Below, in pieces: positions 51,161 to 57,445 of a stretch of 64,000 nt of DNA. Under the pieces are notes generated by a model. That model searched no databases. It had not been told where the DNA came from and saw only the letters and a list, made by a program, of their open reading frames with translations. Position 1 is the first letter of the stretch. Each line of letters starts with the position of its first letter. The DNA is from a virus: the IMG/VR virus record IMGVR_UViG_3300021425_000008, positions 1 through 64,000 of that record; one strand, given 5' to 3'. The position numbers were made by a program, and so were the translations under genes.

Positions 51161-51445
51161 ATGGCAGTAACTAATAAAAGAGGAATATTCGCACTTTTAG
51201 ATGTAAGAGAACGACAGGCAACTGGAAATTGGCCTGTTAAACCTGATGTATGGTTAAGTCCTAGTCCTTTTACTTCTCCTTCTCCAAATACTGGTTACTT
51301 TGGTGGTGGTGCTCCTACAATATCAAGAGTAGACCGTATAGATTACTCTAATGACACTGCAACAGCATCAGTAAGAGGACCATTAAGTGTTGGTAGATAT
51401 TACTTAGCAGCAACCTCAGCAGCAGCAAACGGACTGCCACAATAA
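51161..51445 (+). CDS. mini-adhesin: anchor plus one repeat (94 aa)
   Basis: It has the same three parts as the giant adhesins: anchor (NWPVKPDVWLSPSPF), a single repeat (TGYFGGGAPTISRVDRIDYS and NDTATASVRGPLS) and the end YLAATSAAANGLPQ. All are intact, with a late promoter over the stop codon as in A and B. It looks like a collapse of the array by recombination between repeats, or a minimal donor copy. One blade cannot close a propeller, so it may oligomerise or cap the fibre base. Confidence 0.75.
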   Translation: MAVTNKRGIFALLDVRERQATGNWPVKPDVWLSPSPFTSPSPNTGYFGGGAPTISRVDRIDYSNDTATASVRGPLSVGRYYLAATSAAANGLPQ

Positions 51446-51448
51446 ATA
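51442..51448 (+). promoter_or_regulatory. late promoter (ATAAATA) over the mini-adhesin stop codon
   Basis: Contains the TAA of the mini-adhesin. 18 bp to the oxygenase ATG at 51467. Confidence 0.55.
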
Positions 51449-51466
51449 GTCAAAATCACATATATT

Positions 51467-52129
51467 ATGATTGAAAATCCATTATCATATATTCTTATTC
51501 GTCCTAATGTCATCAACTCACAAGGTCTTCAAGAACTTGTATCACATATCAAGTCGTCTCCAGCAGAAGATTTATCAGTCTTTGATCCAGACAAAACAAA
51601 TGCAACTGGAAAAACATCTTGGATTGTAGATAAACAAACCAGAGATACTCAAATCGTTCCAATGGGTCCTTTGTATCCTAAGATTGAGGACTTATTTCGT
51701 AATACAGTAAAGAATATCATCAATCCTTTCTATCAGGTAGAAGTGGATAGTAGTGAAATACCACAAGTATTATCTTATGGTATTGGTGGTCATTATCGTC
51801 CTCACATTGATGGTGAAAGTATTTGGATGACACCAAGAGGTGAAAAGATATGGAAAAAAAGTACGAACAGAGATTTATCCATAATTTTTTATTTGAACAA
51901 TGACTTTGAGGGTGGTGATTTTATTTTCCCAGAACTTAAGATAAGAATAAGACCAGAACCAGGTATGTTGGTTTGTTTTCCTTCTAATCATCATTATTCT
52001 CATGGAGTTGAGTCCGTTACCAAAGGTAAGAGGTATTCAATTGTCTCATGGGCAACTGTCAAAGGATTTCCATCTATGGATGATGTCAATCAACAACTCT
52101 CACAAGAGTATGGAGTTCCAGTCATATAA
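51467..52129 (+). CDS. 2OG-Fe(II) oxygenase, prolyl 4-hydroxylase-like (220 aa)
   Basis: The HxD motif is GGHYRPHIDGES (His113, Asp115). DLSIIFYLNNDFEGGDFIFP gives the beta-helix strand with the usual EGGxF signature. MLVCFPSNHHYSHGVESVTK gives the distal His, and GKRYSIVSWATV contains the 2-oxoglutarate-binding Arg. Prolyl hydroxylation is the commonest role for this subfamily. The adhesin loops contain prolines (GPGPKS, GPSPEY), which makes them plausible but unproven targets. Last gene of the cassette. Confidence 0.85.
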   Translation: MIENPLSYILIRPNVINSQGLQELVSHIKSSPAEDLSVFDPDKTNATGKTSWIVDKQTRDTQIVPMGPLYPKIEDLFRNTVKNIINPFYQVEVDSSEIPQVLSYGIGGHYRPHIDGESIWMTPRGEKIWKKSTNRDLSIIFYLNNDFEGGDFIFPELKIRIRPEPGMLVCFPSNHHYSHGVESVTKGKRYSIVSWATVKGFPSMDDVNQQLSQEYGVPVI

Positions 52130-52132
52130 ATA
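52126..52132 (+). promoter_or_regulatory. late promoter (TATAAATA) over the oxygenase stop codon
   Basis: Contains the TAA of the oxygenase gene. 21 bp before the ATG at 52154. Confidence 0.6.
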
Positions 52133-52153
52133 CTCACAAACAGTTATAGAACT

Positions 52154-52540
52154 ATGAAATATCTCAAGCACTACTGGATTTGTGTTCATTCTGGCAATTA
52201 TATGTGTGGAAATAATCCAGTTGAAAAGAGACATCCAGAAGCAGAGTTTCCTGGTCTTGATGTAAGAATCTGGATGAACGATGAAGATGGAATTGATGTA
52301 TGTCTTTCCAGAGTTCCTGATACAACAACGATTACTGATATTGTAAATCCTGATAATGGTAAGAAGGTCGTTCAGGAATTGACCGAAGCAGAATTCAATT
52401 CAGTTCAAACTCCACTTACTGAGTCACAAACACTTCGTCAGCAAGCACAACAAGAGACTGATGAGGTTCTTAAGGCAGACCTAGAGGCACAAGCAGATGC
52501 TAAGTTTGAGGAAGCAAGACAGGCACTTTTTGCTCTTTGA
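52154..52540 (+). CDS. hypothetical protein (128 aa)
   Basis: The N-terminal part has KHYWICVHSGNYMCGNNPVE with two Cys. The C-terminal third is a Gln/Glu/Ala-rich helix (QTLRQQAQQETDEVLKADLE), probably a coiled coil. No named domain recognised. It could be a fibre chaperone, since small helical proteins often follow fibre genes, but this is inference only. A terminator follows. Confidence 0.6.
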   Translation: MKYLKHYWICVHSGNYMCGNNPVEKRHPEAEFPGLDVRIWMNDEDGIDVCLSRVPDTTTITDIVNPDNGKKVVQELTEAEFNSVQTPLTESQTLRQQAQQETDEVLKADLEAQADAKFEEARQALFAL

Positions 52541-52555
52541 TTTTTATAAAAATAG

Positions 52556-52578
52556 AACCTCCAAAAATGAAGGTTTTT
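52556..52578 (+). terminator. weak Rho-independent terminator
   Basis: AACCT (52556-52560) and AGGTT (52571-52575), loop of ten bases, then a T-run. The stem is short. Confidence 0.6.
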
Positions 52579-52586
52579 TTGTGAGA

Positions 52587-52593
52587 ATAAATA
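52587..52593 (+). promoter_or_regulatory. late promoter (ATAAATA)
   Basis: ATAAATA lies 17 bp before the ATG at 52611, just after a terminator. Confidence 0.55.
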
Positions 52594-52610
52594 ATTAAAA
52601 ACATTCTAAA

Positions 52611-52946
52611 ATGGCAGTCCCAGTAGTAAATTTAACTATTGATAAAGGCACTGATTTTGAAGCAACTTTTACTGTCACTAATTCTGATGGTTCTATTTTT
52701 TCTTTGACAAATTATAGTGCAACATCAAAAGTAAGAAAACATCCAACTGCAGCAGAATTTAAATCATTTTCAACAACAGTTACTGTTGCAACTGGACAAA
52801 TTAAAATATCAATGGGATCTACAGTGACTGCTGAGTTAGATGAAGGTAGAAATTATTATGATATAATAATTACTCAATCAGGTACAGGAAAAATTGTAAA
52901 AGTATTTGAAGGTATGGCTATTGTATCTAATACGGTATCTTTATGA
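52611..52946 (+). CDS. beta-rich structural protein (111 aa)
   Basis: It reads as an Ig-like or BppU-like beta domain: NLTIDKGTDFEATFTVTNSD, SATSKVRKHPTAAEFKSFST, then GRNYYDIIITQSGTGKIVKV. Small proteins of this type are virion or baseplate components in many phages. It has its own late promoter, which supports a structural role. The end overlaps a 20-residue ORF by four bases. Confidence 0.6.
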   Translation: MAVPVVNLTIDKGTDFEATFTVTNSDGSIFSLTNYSATSKVRKHPTAAEFKSFSTTVTVATGQIKISMGSTVTAELDEGRNYYDIIITQSGTGKIVKVFEGMAIVSNTVSL

Positions 52947-53005
52947 CAATTAAAGAACAACAAAAACAAATTGAAGAACTTAAAGAAATAATTCAAAATA
53001 TGTAA
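52943..53005 (+). CDS. tiny coiled-coil peptide (20 aa)
   Basis: ATGA overlap with the upstream stop. The sequence (TIKEQQKQIEELKEIIQNM) is a perfect short heptad helix. It may be an oligomerisation peptide for the preceding protein. It is too short to judge by sequence alone, so confidence is low. Confidence 0.35.
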   Translation: MTIKEQQKQIEELKEIIQNM

Positions 53006-53035
53006 AGATCTTTTGTGACACTTTTAAAACTGTCC

Positions 53036-53070
53036 TATAAGACCTTCAGAACGCCACTGAAGGTCTTATA
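53036..53070. repeat. perfect 14-bp inverted repeat
   Basis: TATAAGACCTTCAG (53036-53049) and CTGAAGGTCTTATA (53057-53070) with a 7-base spacer. No T-run follows, so it is not a standard terminator. A -35-like TTGTGA lies 17 bp before the TATAAG of the left arm, and TATACT (53067-53072) lies in the right arm. It might be an operator or a processing site for the gene at 53098. Confidence 0.7.
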
Positions 53071-53097
53071 CTATATCAGTAAGACATTTCATTTACT

Positions 53098-53301
53098 ATG
53101 GATCATCAAGTTAAACAAGTTCTTCTATCTTACCAAAATTGGTTAAAGAATCAACCAAAAAATCATTATGAAATAAATGGAATTATCATTGATGGTATTG
53201 AATTGAATATTCCAAATGATCAAGATACGATTTTATCATTTGAAGAAGATGCTTCAAAGTTAAATGTGACTATTGATTACTATATGGATGAATTTCTATG
53301 A
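53098..53301 (+). CDS. hypothetical protein (67 aa)
   Basis: Helical start (HQVKQVLLSYQNWLKNQPKN), then a beta-type stretch and an acidic end (LSFEEDASKLNVTIDYYMDE). No known motif. First gene of a chain of tightly overlapping small ORFs running to about 57.2 kb. The next ORF starts within its stop codon. Confidence 0.55.
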   Translation: MDHQVKQVLLSYQNWLKNQPKNHYEINGIIIDGIELNIPNDQDTILSFEEDASKLNVTIDYYMDEFL

Positions 53302-53399
53302 CAATAAAAGAAAAACTGATCTTCATTGGATCCTTCATGTGGATGATGCAATGGGGTACCAGAGTTGTCTATCAAGGACTGTCACATGCATTCTATTGA
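53298..53399 (+). CDS. small membrane peptide (33 aa)
   Basis: ATGA overlap with the preceding gene. A hydrophobic, Met-rich segment (LIFIGSFMWMMQWG) covers residues 7-20, so it is probably a single-pass membrane peptide. The end overlaps the next gene by 14 bp. Function unknown. Confidence 0.45.
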   Translation: MTIKEKLIFIGSFMWMMQWGTRVVYQGLSHAFY

Positions 53400-53724
53400 A
53401 GTTGTTCCGTCATTCACTTTTGTCCCTTCCTGTAAACCCCTTCTACATTGGTTTATGGGTGAATATCTATCTGACCATGGTATTGACCTAACTGTGGTCT
53501 ATATGGACCTGTCTGATGAGGGTGTGACTGGGTGGTGTATGAGAGAGGAGGACAATGAGTTTATCATTCAAATAGATGAAAGTCTAAGAGGTGATGAACA
53601 TGATCGAACTCTGATACACGAGATGGTACATATGAAACAACATTTGATGGGTATTCCACGATGTGAGATATGTGCTAATCTATCAGAAAACTTGTTACTT
53701 GACAAGTACAACAATCAGGACTAG
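53386..53724 (+). CDS. zinc metalloprotease-like protein, HEMVH (112 aa)
   Basis: ATG 53386 is chosen over an upstream TTG. The zincin motif is LIHEMVHMKQH (HExxH), followed by a short helix and a Cys pair (RCEICANL). It resembles the SprT-like or short zincin proteins of phages. No signal peptide, so it would act in the cytoplasm. It is one of three HExxH proteins in this window, the other two being secreted types. Substrate unknown. Confidence 0.7.
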   Translation: MHSIEVVPSFTFVPSCKPLLHWFMGEYLSDHGIDLTVVYMDLSDEGVTGWCMREEDNEFIIQIDESLRGDEHDRTLIHEMVHMKQHLMGIPRCEICANLSENLLLDKYNNQD

Positions 53725-53770
53725 AATAGGCTTGTCCTGGAAGATGAGGAACCTTTAAGTTATTAAGACC

Positions 53771-53965
53771 ATGAAAACCAAGTTCATTTGCGTACAACCG
53801 AAGACCAACAAGGCAGTGAATCGTTTCCATAATATGATGGACGAACTTCATAGTTGCCGTGTGGAACAAGAGACTGAAGATAAAATGTTTCTTGCATCTA
53901 TCTCAGGTCGGTACCACTTCTGGATGAATAAGATGAACGACAATGATTGGGAAGTCATTAAGTAA
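53771..53965 (+). CDS. small conserved-looking protein (64 aa)
   Basis: Basic start (KTKFICVQPKTNKAVNRFHN), then MMDELHSCRVEQETEDKMFL and an aromatic end (YHFWMNKMNDNDWEVIK). The alternation of strand, helix and strands could give a small compact fold. No known family. No promoter clearly in front of it. Confidence 0.6.
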   Translation: MKTKFICVQPKTNKAVNRFHNMMDELHSCRVEQETEDKMFLASISGRYHFWMNKMNDNDWEVIK

Positions 53966-54026
53966 TCTTAACATCGTTTGACTACCTGTTTGTAAATACT
54001 AACATGGTGACACATTCGGAGGCTCT

Positions 54027-54254
54027 ATGACCCATAGTCCAAAAGAAAAGAAACTTTCGAGTCAAGAGATAGAATCCATGGAAATTGCAGTCGAACAAAC
54101 TGACATCCGTGCCATTCATCCTGATAAAATGGAAGCATTTGCAGATTACCTAGTTCAAAAACTACAGAATGAAGAAAATTCAGGACCAAAATTTAAAGCT
54201 TGTGATTGCACTTGCTCAAGTGGACAATCTATTTGCTCTGACGGAGGGAAATGA
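54027..54254 (+). CDS. hypothetical protein with Cys-rich tail (75 aa)
   Basis: A good Shine-Dalgarno (GGAGG) precedes the ATG. The body is a charged helix (LSSQEIESMEIAVEQTDIRA). The end has four Cys in a short stretch (ACDCTCSSGQSICSDGG), possibly a metal site. The last 86 bp also encode, in another frame, the start of the next ORF. Confidence 0.6.
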   Translation: MTHSPKEKKLSSQEIESMEIAVEQTDIRAIHPDKMEAFADYLVQKLQNEENSGPKFKACDCTCSSGQSICSDGGK

Positions 54255-54351
54255 GTATGAAACTTATCTGCAGATGAGTTTATGGAAGATCAAATCTGAA
54301 CTCGAAAGACAGATGAAAAAGTGTCCACCATCACTTGACAAAGTATCTTAA
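54169..54351 (+). CDS. small helical protein overlapping the previous gene (60 aa)
   Basis: The pattern LVIALAQVDNLFALTEGNEY, then ETYLQMSLWKIKSELERQ, matches a small cyanophage family as I recall it. The first 86 bp lie inside the preceding ORF in a different frame, so either the start is correct and the region is dual-coding, or translation begins further downstream. ATG 54169 is the only one giving the conserved-looking N-terminus. Confidence 0.6.
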   Translation: MKKIQDQNLKLVIALAQVDNLFALTEGNEYETYLQMSLWKIKSELERQMKKCPPSLDKVS

Positions 54352-54363
54352 TTCTTATATACT
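54335..54363 (+). promoter_or_regulatory. sigma70-type promoter
   Basis: TTGACA (54335-54340), 17 bp, TATACT (54358-54363). The -35 is inside the end of the upstream gene. The next ATG is at 54386, preceded by CAGGAG. Confidence 0.75.
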
Positions 54364-54385
54364 TAAAGTGTAATTTCAGGAGTCA

Positions 54386-54616
54386 ATGAAGTATCTCTAT
54401 GTTGTCCAACATTATGTACCATTCCCTCAGTCAGAGTATGGTGGTATTTGGGTCGTCAGAGCAGAATCTGATGAAGAGTGTTTTGATTTGATTTCAACAC
54501 ACGATGATCTATACCCACAATTTTATGGTAAATTGAGAGAGAACATCATGAATTCAAATAAATACGAATTGACTGATGATTCAGCTTCTGAAGTTATCGA
54601 GAGTTTTCTAACATGA
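54386..54616 (+). CDS. hypothetical protein (76 aa)
   Basis: Starts as a beta strand with aromatic residues (KYLYVVQHYVPFPQSEYGGI) followed by WVVRAESDEECFDLIST, typical of a small alpha/beta domain. It ends in an acidic helix. First gene after a sigma70-type promoter, so probably early. The next ORF starts in an ATGA overlap. Confidence 0.65.
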   Translation: MKYLYVVQHYVPFPQSEYGGIWVVRAESDEECFDLISTHDDLYPQFYGKLRENIMNSNKYELTDDSASEVIESFLT

Positions 54617-54822
54617 CTCAAAAACCAGAAAAAGATCCGAACGACAAGTACGCCAAATATGATTTTGGCGTAAGATGTAATGAACATCATGATGAGGATG
54701 AATTTGATCCAGAAAAAGATGCCAATATCGATGATTGGCACAATCGTCACAGAGATAAACTGTTAGACGAATTTTGTGATACACACCCAGGTGCTCCACA
54801 ATGTAAAGTTTTCGATGAATGA
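54613..54822 (+). CDS. acidic hydrophilic protein (69 aa)
   Basis: Highly charged, with KPEKDPNDKYAKYDFGVRCN, EHHDEDEFDPEKDANIDDWH and a C-terminal Cys. Probably largely unstructured or metal-dependent. No known family. ATGA overlap with the preceding gene and an 8 bp overlap with the next. Confidence 0.6.
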   Translation: MTQKPEKDPNDKYAKYDFGVRCNEHHDEDEFDPEKDANIDDWHNRHRDKLLDEFCDTHPGAPQCKVFDE

Positions 54823-55006
54823 ATCCGAAAAACGTGCTCTTGGTCTTATGATCGAGAGTGTCCTCAAACCAGACAGTAAACTCCGCGAATGTGCACACAA
54901 TCAAGGATGTTTCGATGAATTGATGGAATGGCGTCAGGTGATGCTTGACCTACTATATGATTACAACCGACATGGAATTCCCGCACAAACCGCCGACAGG
55001 GTATGA
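54815..55006 (+). CDS. small helical protein (63 aa)
   Basis: ATG 54815 gives NESEKRALGLMIESVLKPDS, then HNQGCFDELMEWRQVMLDLL. Longer in-frame versions would extend into the previous gene. All-helical, two Cys, no named motif. The end overlaps the next ORF by 35 bp. Confidence 0.55.
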   Translation: MNESEKRALGLMIESVLKPDSKLRECAHNQGCFDELMEWRQVMLDLLYDYNRHGIPAQTADRV

Positions 55007-55250
55007 GTATTGGACTGACCAATATTCTAAGACTGTTATTCGTATCTGGATTCGTAACATAGGGACAACATTTGTCTACACAGATGCACCTCCAAGTTCA
55101 GTCTGGGGGTTTTTCTGTCAAAAGACTAAACAATTCAAGGCTCCTGTGAACCACAAGAAACCAGGTAAAGTTGTAAAACCAGAAGACACGACTCCATATT
55201 CTGCAATGCAATTGAATCTAAATCCACTCATGGCTGCATTCTACCAATGA
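54972..55250 (+). CDS. hypothetical protein (92 aa)
   Basis: ATG 54972 starts EFPHKPPTGYEYWTDQYSKT, followed by a strand (VIRIWIRNIG) and aromatic VYTDAPPSSVWGFFCQK. It has the look of a small beta-rich protein, with a proline and lysine linker (NHKKPGKVVKPEDTTPYSA). No known family. It overlaps the previous gene by 35 bp and the next by four. Confidence 0.6.
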   Translation: MEFPHKPPTGYEYWTDQYSKTVIRIWIRNIGTTFVYTDAPPSSVWGFFCQKTKQFKAPVNHKKPGKVVKPEDTTPYSAMQLNLNPLMAAFYQ

Positions 55251-55450
55251 AAGACCTAGATCCTTCTTCAATTACATTATCATCACCATCTAAATCATTT
55301 GCATATGAGAAGATGTCTCGTGATATTGACGAGTGTGATGACATTGTGGTCCTGAAGGACGCTCTACGTTGTTATGTCAAGTTGTATTTTAAACAACAAG
55401 AAACTATTTCACTGATTGGAGTTCCGAACATTAACGATGAAAACATTTGA
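55247..55450 (+). CDS. hypothetical protein (67 aa)
   Basis: Ser-rich start (DPSSITLSSPSKSFAYEKMS), then an acidic helix (RDIDECDDIVVLKDALRCYV). No recognised domain. ATGA overlap upstream; the end overlaps the next gene by 14 bp. Function unknown. Confidence 0.55.
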   Translation: MKDLDPSSITLSSPSKSFAYEKMSRDIDECDDIVVLKDALRCYVKLYFKQQETISLIGVPNINDENI

Positions 55451-55736
55451 TGTTCAACTTAATGATTATGTCAAATGGCATCATCATCAATGGATAGACG
55501 AGGGATGGGTATATTTCAAATGTGATGACTATATCACCATTGAAGTTGGTGTGAAACCTAAACCGATTTGTAATCTAGTCAGAAATAGGTTACACTGTAA
55601 TGAACACATTCTAGTAGTCTGTCATAAAAAATTTTGGGACGAACTAGAATATATTAAAACAAGGGAAACAAATGATGAAAATTCGCAATGTTTTGTTAGG
55701 ACTATCTCTATTGATCGTCCCTCCAGCAATGGCTGA
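55437..55736 (+). CDS. hypothetical protein (99 aa)
   Basis: ATG 55437 starts KTFDVQLNDYVKWHHHQWID. It contains three consecutive His and several Cys (FKCDDYITIEVGVKPKPICN; LHCNEHILVVCHKKFWDELE), so it may bind metal. No known family. The last 65 bp overlap the signal-peptide region of the next gene in another frame. Confidence 0.55.
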   Translation: MKTFDVQLNDYVKWHHHQWIDEGWVYFKCDDYITIEVGVKPKPICNLVRNRLHCNEHILVVCHKKFWDELEYIKTRETNDENSQCFVRTISIDRPSSNG

Positions 55737-56349
55737 TGAGACAAAGATTACCAAAGGATATAATTCCATGGATGCCATGGGTTGTATGTTGGTGAGAGAT
55801 TGTAAAGAAGATGTAGAAGAAGTTCATAGTCTTTTGGATATTTCCTCACAGTATCCTAATACTGCGGAGTTTACATCATCTGCATACGAATTCAACACAA
55901 TGTTGATGACACTCAAACGTATGGGTGTCAAAGTATATCTTGCAGATCAAAGATATTTCCCGATCATGCATCGTGGCGTATATCACACGGTAAGTAACAA
56001 CATCTATCTCAATCGTAGATACATGGGTGAACCAAATGTATTGATGCAATTGATGAGACATGAAGGGTGGCATGCTGCTCAGGATTGTATGGCTGGTACT
56101 ATTAAAAATAGTATGATCGCTATTATCAAACCAGAAGATGAAGTTCCCATGATTTGGCGTGTCATGGCTGAACGAACTTATCCTGCCTCAGCTGTACCCT
56201 GGGAGGCAGAAGCACAATGGGCTGGACGTACTGAAGGTATGACACAAAATGCTCTTAATGCGTGCGCAAATGGTAAAATGTGGGAGGTATTCGAGCCAAC
56301 GCCAATGACCCGTGAATGGTTAGAAAAAAACAATTACATCAAGAACTAA
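55672..56349 (+). CDS. secreted zinc metalloprotease-like protein (225 aa)
   Basis: Residues 1-21 are a cleavable signal peptide (basic start, hydrophobic LLGLSLLIVPP, cut after AMA). The zincin site is MRHEGWHAAQDC (HExxH), and about 50 residues later a Glu in VPWEAEAQWAGR can be the third zinc ligand, as in gluzincins. Four or five Cys suit an oxidising compartment. It should act in the periplasm or outside the cell. It resembles the protein at 62144 in layout (signal peptide, HExxH, QDC). It may loosen the envelope or help exclude other phages; unproven. Confidence 0.75.
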   Translation: MMKIRNVLLGLSLLIVPPAMADETKITKGYNSMDAMGCMLVRDCKEDVEEVHSLLDISSQYPNTAEFTSSAYEFNTMLMTLKRMGVKVYLADQRYFPIMHRGVYHTVSNNIYLNRRYMGEPNVLMQLMRHEGWHAAQDCMAGTIKNSMIAIIKPEDEVPMIWRVMAERTYPASAVPWEAEAQWAGRTEGMTQNALNACANGKMWEVFEPTPMTREWLEKNNYIKN

Positions 56350-57005
56350 TGAAAATCTTTTTAGACACAGCAGACACAGAAATCATCAAAAAGTATTGGT
56401 CTACTGGACTGATTGATGGTATCACTACAAATCCATCTCTGATTATGAAGAGTGGTCGTAATCCTGAGGATGTATATCAAGAACTCGTGGATCTTGGTGT
56501 ACCTGACATCAGTATGGAAGTTGTTGGATCTGACCTTGAAATGTATGACGAAGGTATTCGTCTGTACGAAAAGTTTGGTCCTGTATGTACTGTCAAGGTT
56601 CCATGTACCCGTGAGGGACTCATCGTATGTAAGCGATTGTCTGAACAAGGTATCAAAGTGAATGTCACCTTGATCTTCTGTGCAGCACAGGCAGTTCTTG
56701 CGGCGAAGGCTGGTGCAACTTATGTGTCACCATTCGTAGGACGATTGGACGATCAATCTGTCGCTGGTCTTGAAGTTGTACGTTCAATCTTTGAACTGTA
56801 TCGTATTCACGGTATTCGTACTCAGGTATTATCTGCATCGATTCGTAGTGTTCAACGTGCAATTCGTTCTTGGTACAATGGTGCTGAAATCTGTACGATG
56901 CCACCTAAAGTTTTTGATCAAATGTATGATCACATTCTTACCGATAAAGGTCTAGAAATCTTTGATAAGGATTGGAAAGAAGTATGTGGAGAATCTGGAG
57001 TCTAG
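56349..57005 (+). CDS. talC: transaldolase TalC
   Basis: 218 aa from ATG 56349, the short TalC/fructose-6-phosphate aldolase-like form. The landmarks are KIFLDTADTEIIKKY, GITTNPSLIMKSGR and TVKVPCTREGL, with the Schiff-base Lys83, then NVTLIFCAAQAVLAAKAGAT and SPFVGRLDD. In cyanophages it shifts host carbon from the Calvin cycle to the pentose phosphate pathway, supplying NADPH and ribose for phage DNA. It overlaps the previous stop by one base and the next gene by 22 bp. Confidence 0.95.
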   Translation: MKIFLDTADTEIIKKYWSTGLIDGITTNPSLIMKSGRNPEDVYQELVDLGVPDISMEVVGSDLEMYDEGIRLYEKFGPVCTVKVPCTREGLIVCKRLSEQGIKVNVTLIFCAAQAVLAAKAGATYVSPFVGRLDDQSVAGLEVVRSIFELYRIHGIRTQVLSASIRSVQRAIRSWYNGAEICTMPPKVFDQMYDHILTDKGLEIFDKDWKEVCGESGV

Positions 57006-57193
57006 CTCTAGGCAGAAAAGATGGACGAGATGATAGAGAAGCAGATATTATTGCTGGCATACGTACCTTTATTCTTGTGTTTTACATGGTTACCAATGTG
57101 GCTATCGTTGCCAACGCAGTAAGACATTGGAATGACGGTCAATGTGACAACACTATATCTGGCACAACTTCCTTGACAACCGACCCTAAATAA
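56984..57193 (+). CDS. membrane protein downstream of talC (69 aa)
   Basis: ATG 56984 gives WRIWSLALGRKDGRDDREAD, then a transmembrane helix TFILVFYMVTNVAIVANAVR and a polar tail (HWNDGQCDN). The same layout of a short WRIW start, DGRDDREAD and one helix is widespread in cyanophages as I recall. Topology would place the acidic N-terminus inside. Function unknown. It overlaps talC by 22 bp, so expression is coupled. Confidence 0.7.
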   Translation: MWRIWSLALGRKDGRDDREADIIAGIRTFILVFYMVTNVAIVANAVRHWNDGQCDNTISGTTSLTTDPK

Positions 57194-57201
57194 CATATGA
57201 T
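57173..57201 (+). promoter_or_regulatory. sigma70-type promoter with embedded CTAAATA late motif
   Basis: TTGACA (57173-57178), 17 bp, TATGAT (57196-57201). The spacer carries CTAAATA (57186-57192). The ATG at 57227 may be served by both early and late transcription. Confidence 0.65.
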
Positions 57202-57226
57202 TTATAGGTAGTCAACAGGAGTCACC

Positions 57227-57403
57227 ATGTCTGCCACTTATCTCCCTCAGCGTCAAAAGTATCGTATCACTCTTGAACTCGATGTAATGGACGATTTCAA
57301 TCCACATAATATCGATTGGGAAAAGGTTCTTGATGTTCAAGGTGGCGAAAGTGTTGATTCCTATGTGGAAGATCTGTCTGTACCAGACTGTTTCTTCTCC
57401 TGA
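57227..57403 (+). CDS. small acidic protein (58 aa)
   Basis: Follows CAGGAG. It starts SATYLPQRQKYRITLELDVM, then an acidic stretch ending VEDLSVPDCFFS. It reads as a small beta hairpin with an acidic tail. No known family. Directly downstream of a strong sigma70-type promoter. Confidence 0.6.
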   Translation: MSATYLPQRQKYRITLELDVMDDFNPHNIDWEKVLDVQGGESVDSYVEDLSVPDCFFS

Positions 57404-57417
57404 TAATATCGGGGGTG

Positions 57418-57424
57418 ATAAATA
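57418..57424 (+). promoter_or_regulatory. late promoter (ATAAATA)
   Basis: 21 bp before the ATG at 57446. It heads a two- or three-gene unit that includes a possible internal capsid protein. Confidence 0.6.
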
Positions 57425-57445
57425 AAATATATTATCATCCCCATC

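Noticed and set aside
51161-51445. Mini-adhesin as a pseudogene remnant
   Set aside because: Start, stop, both conserved ends and the downstream promoter are intact; there is no frameshift.
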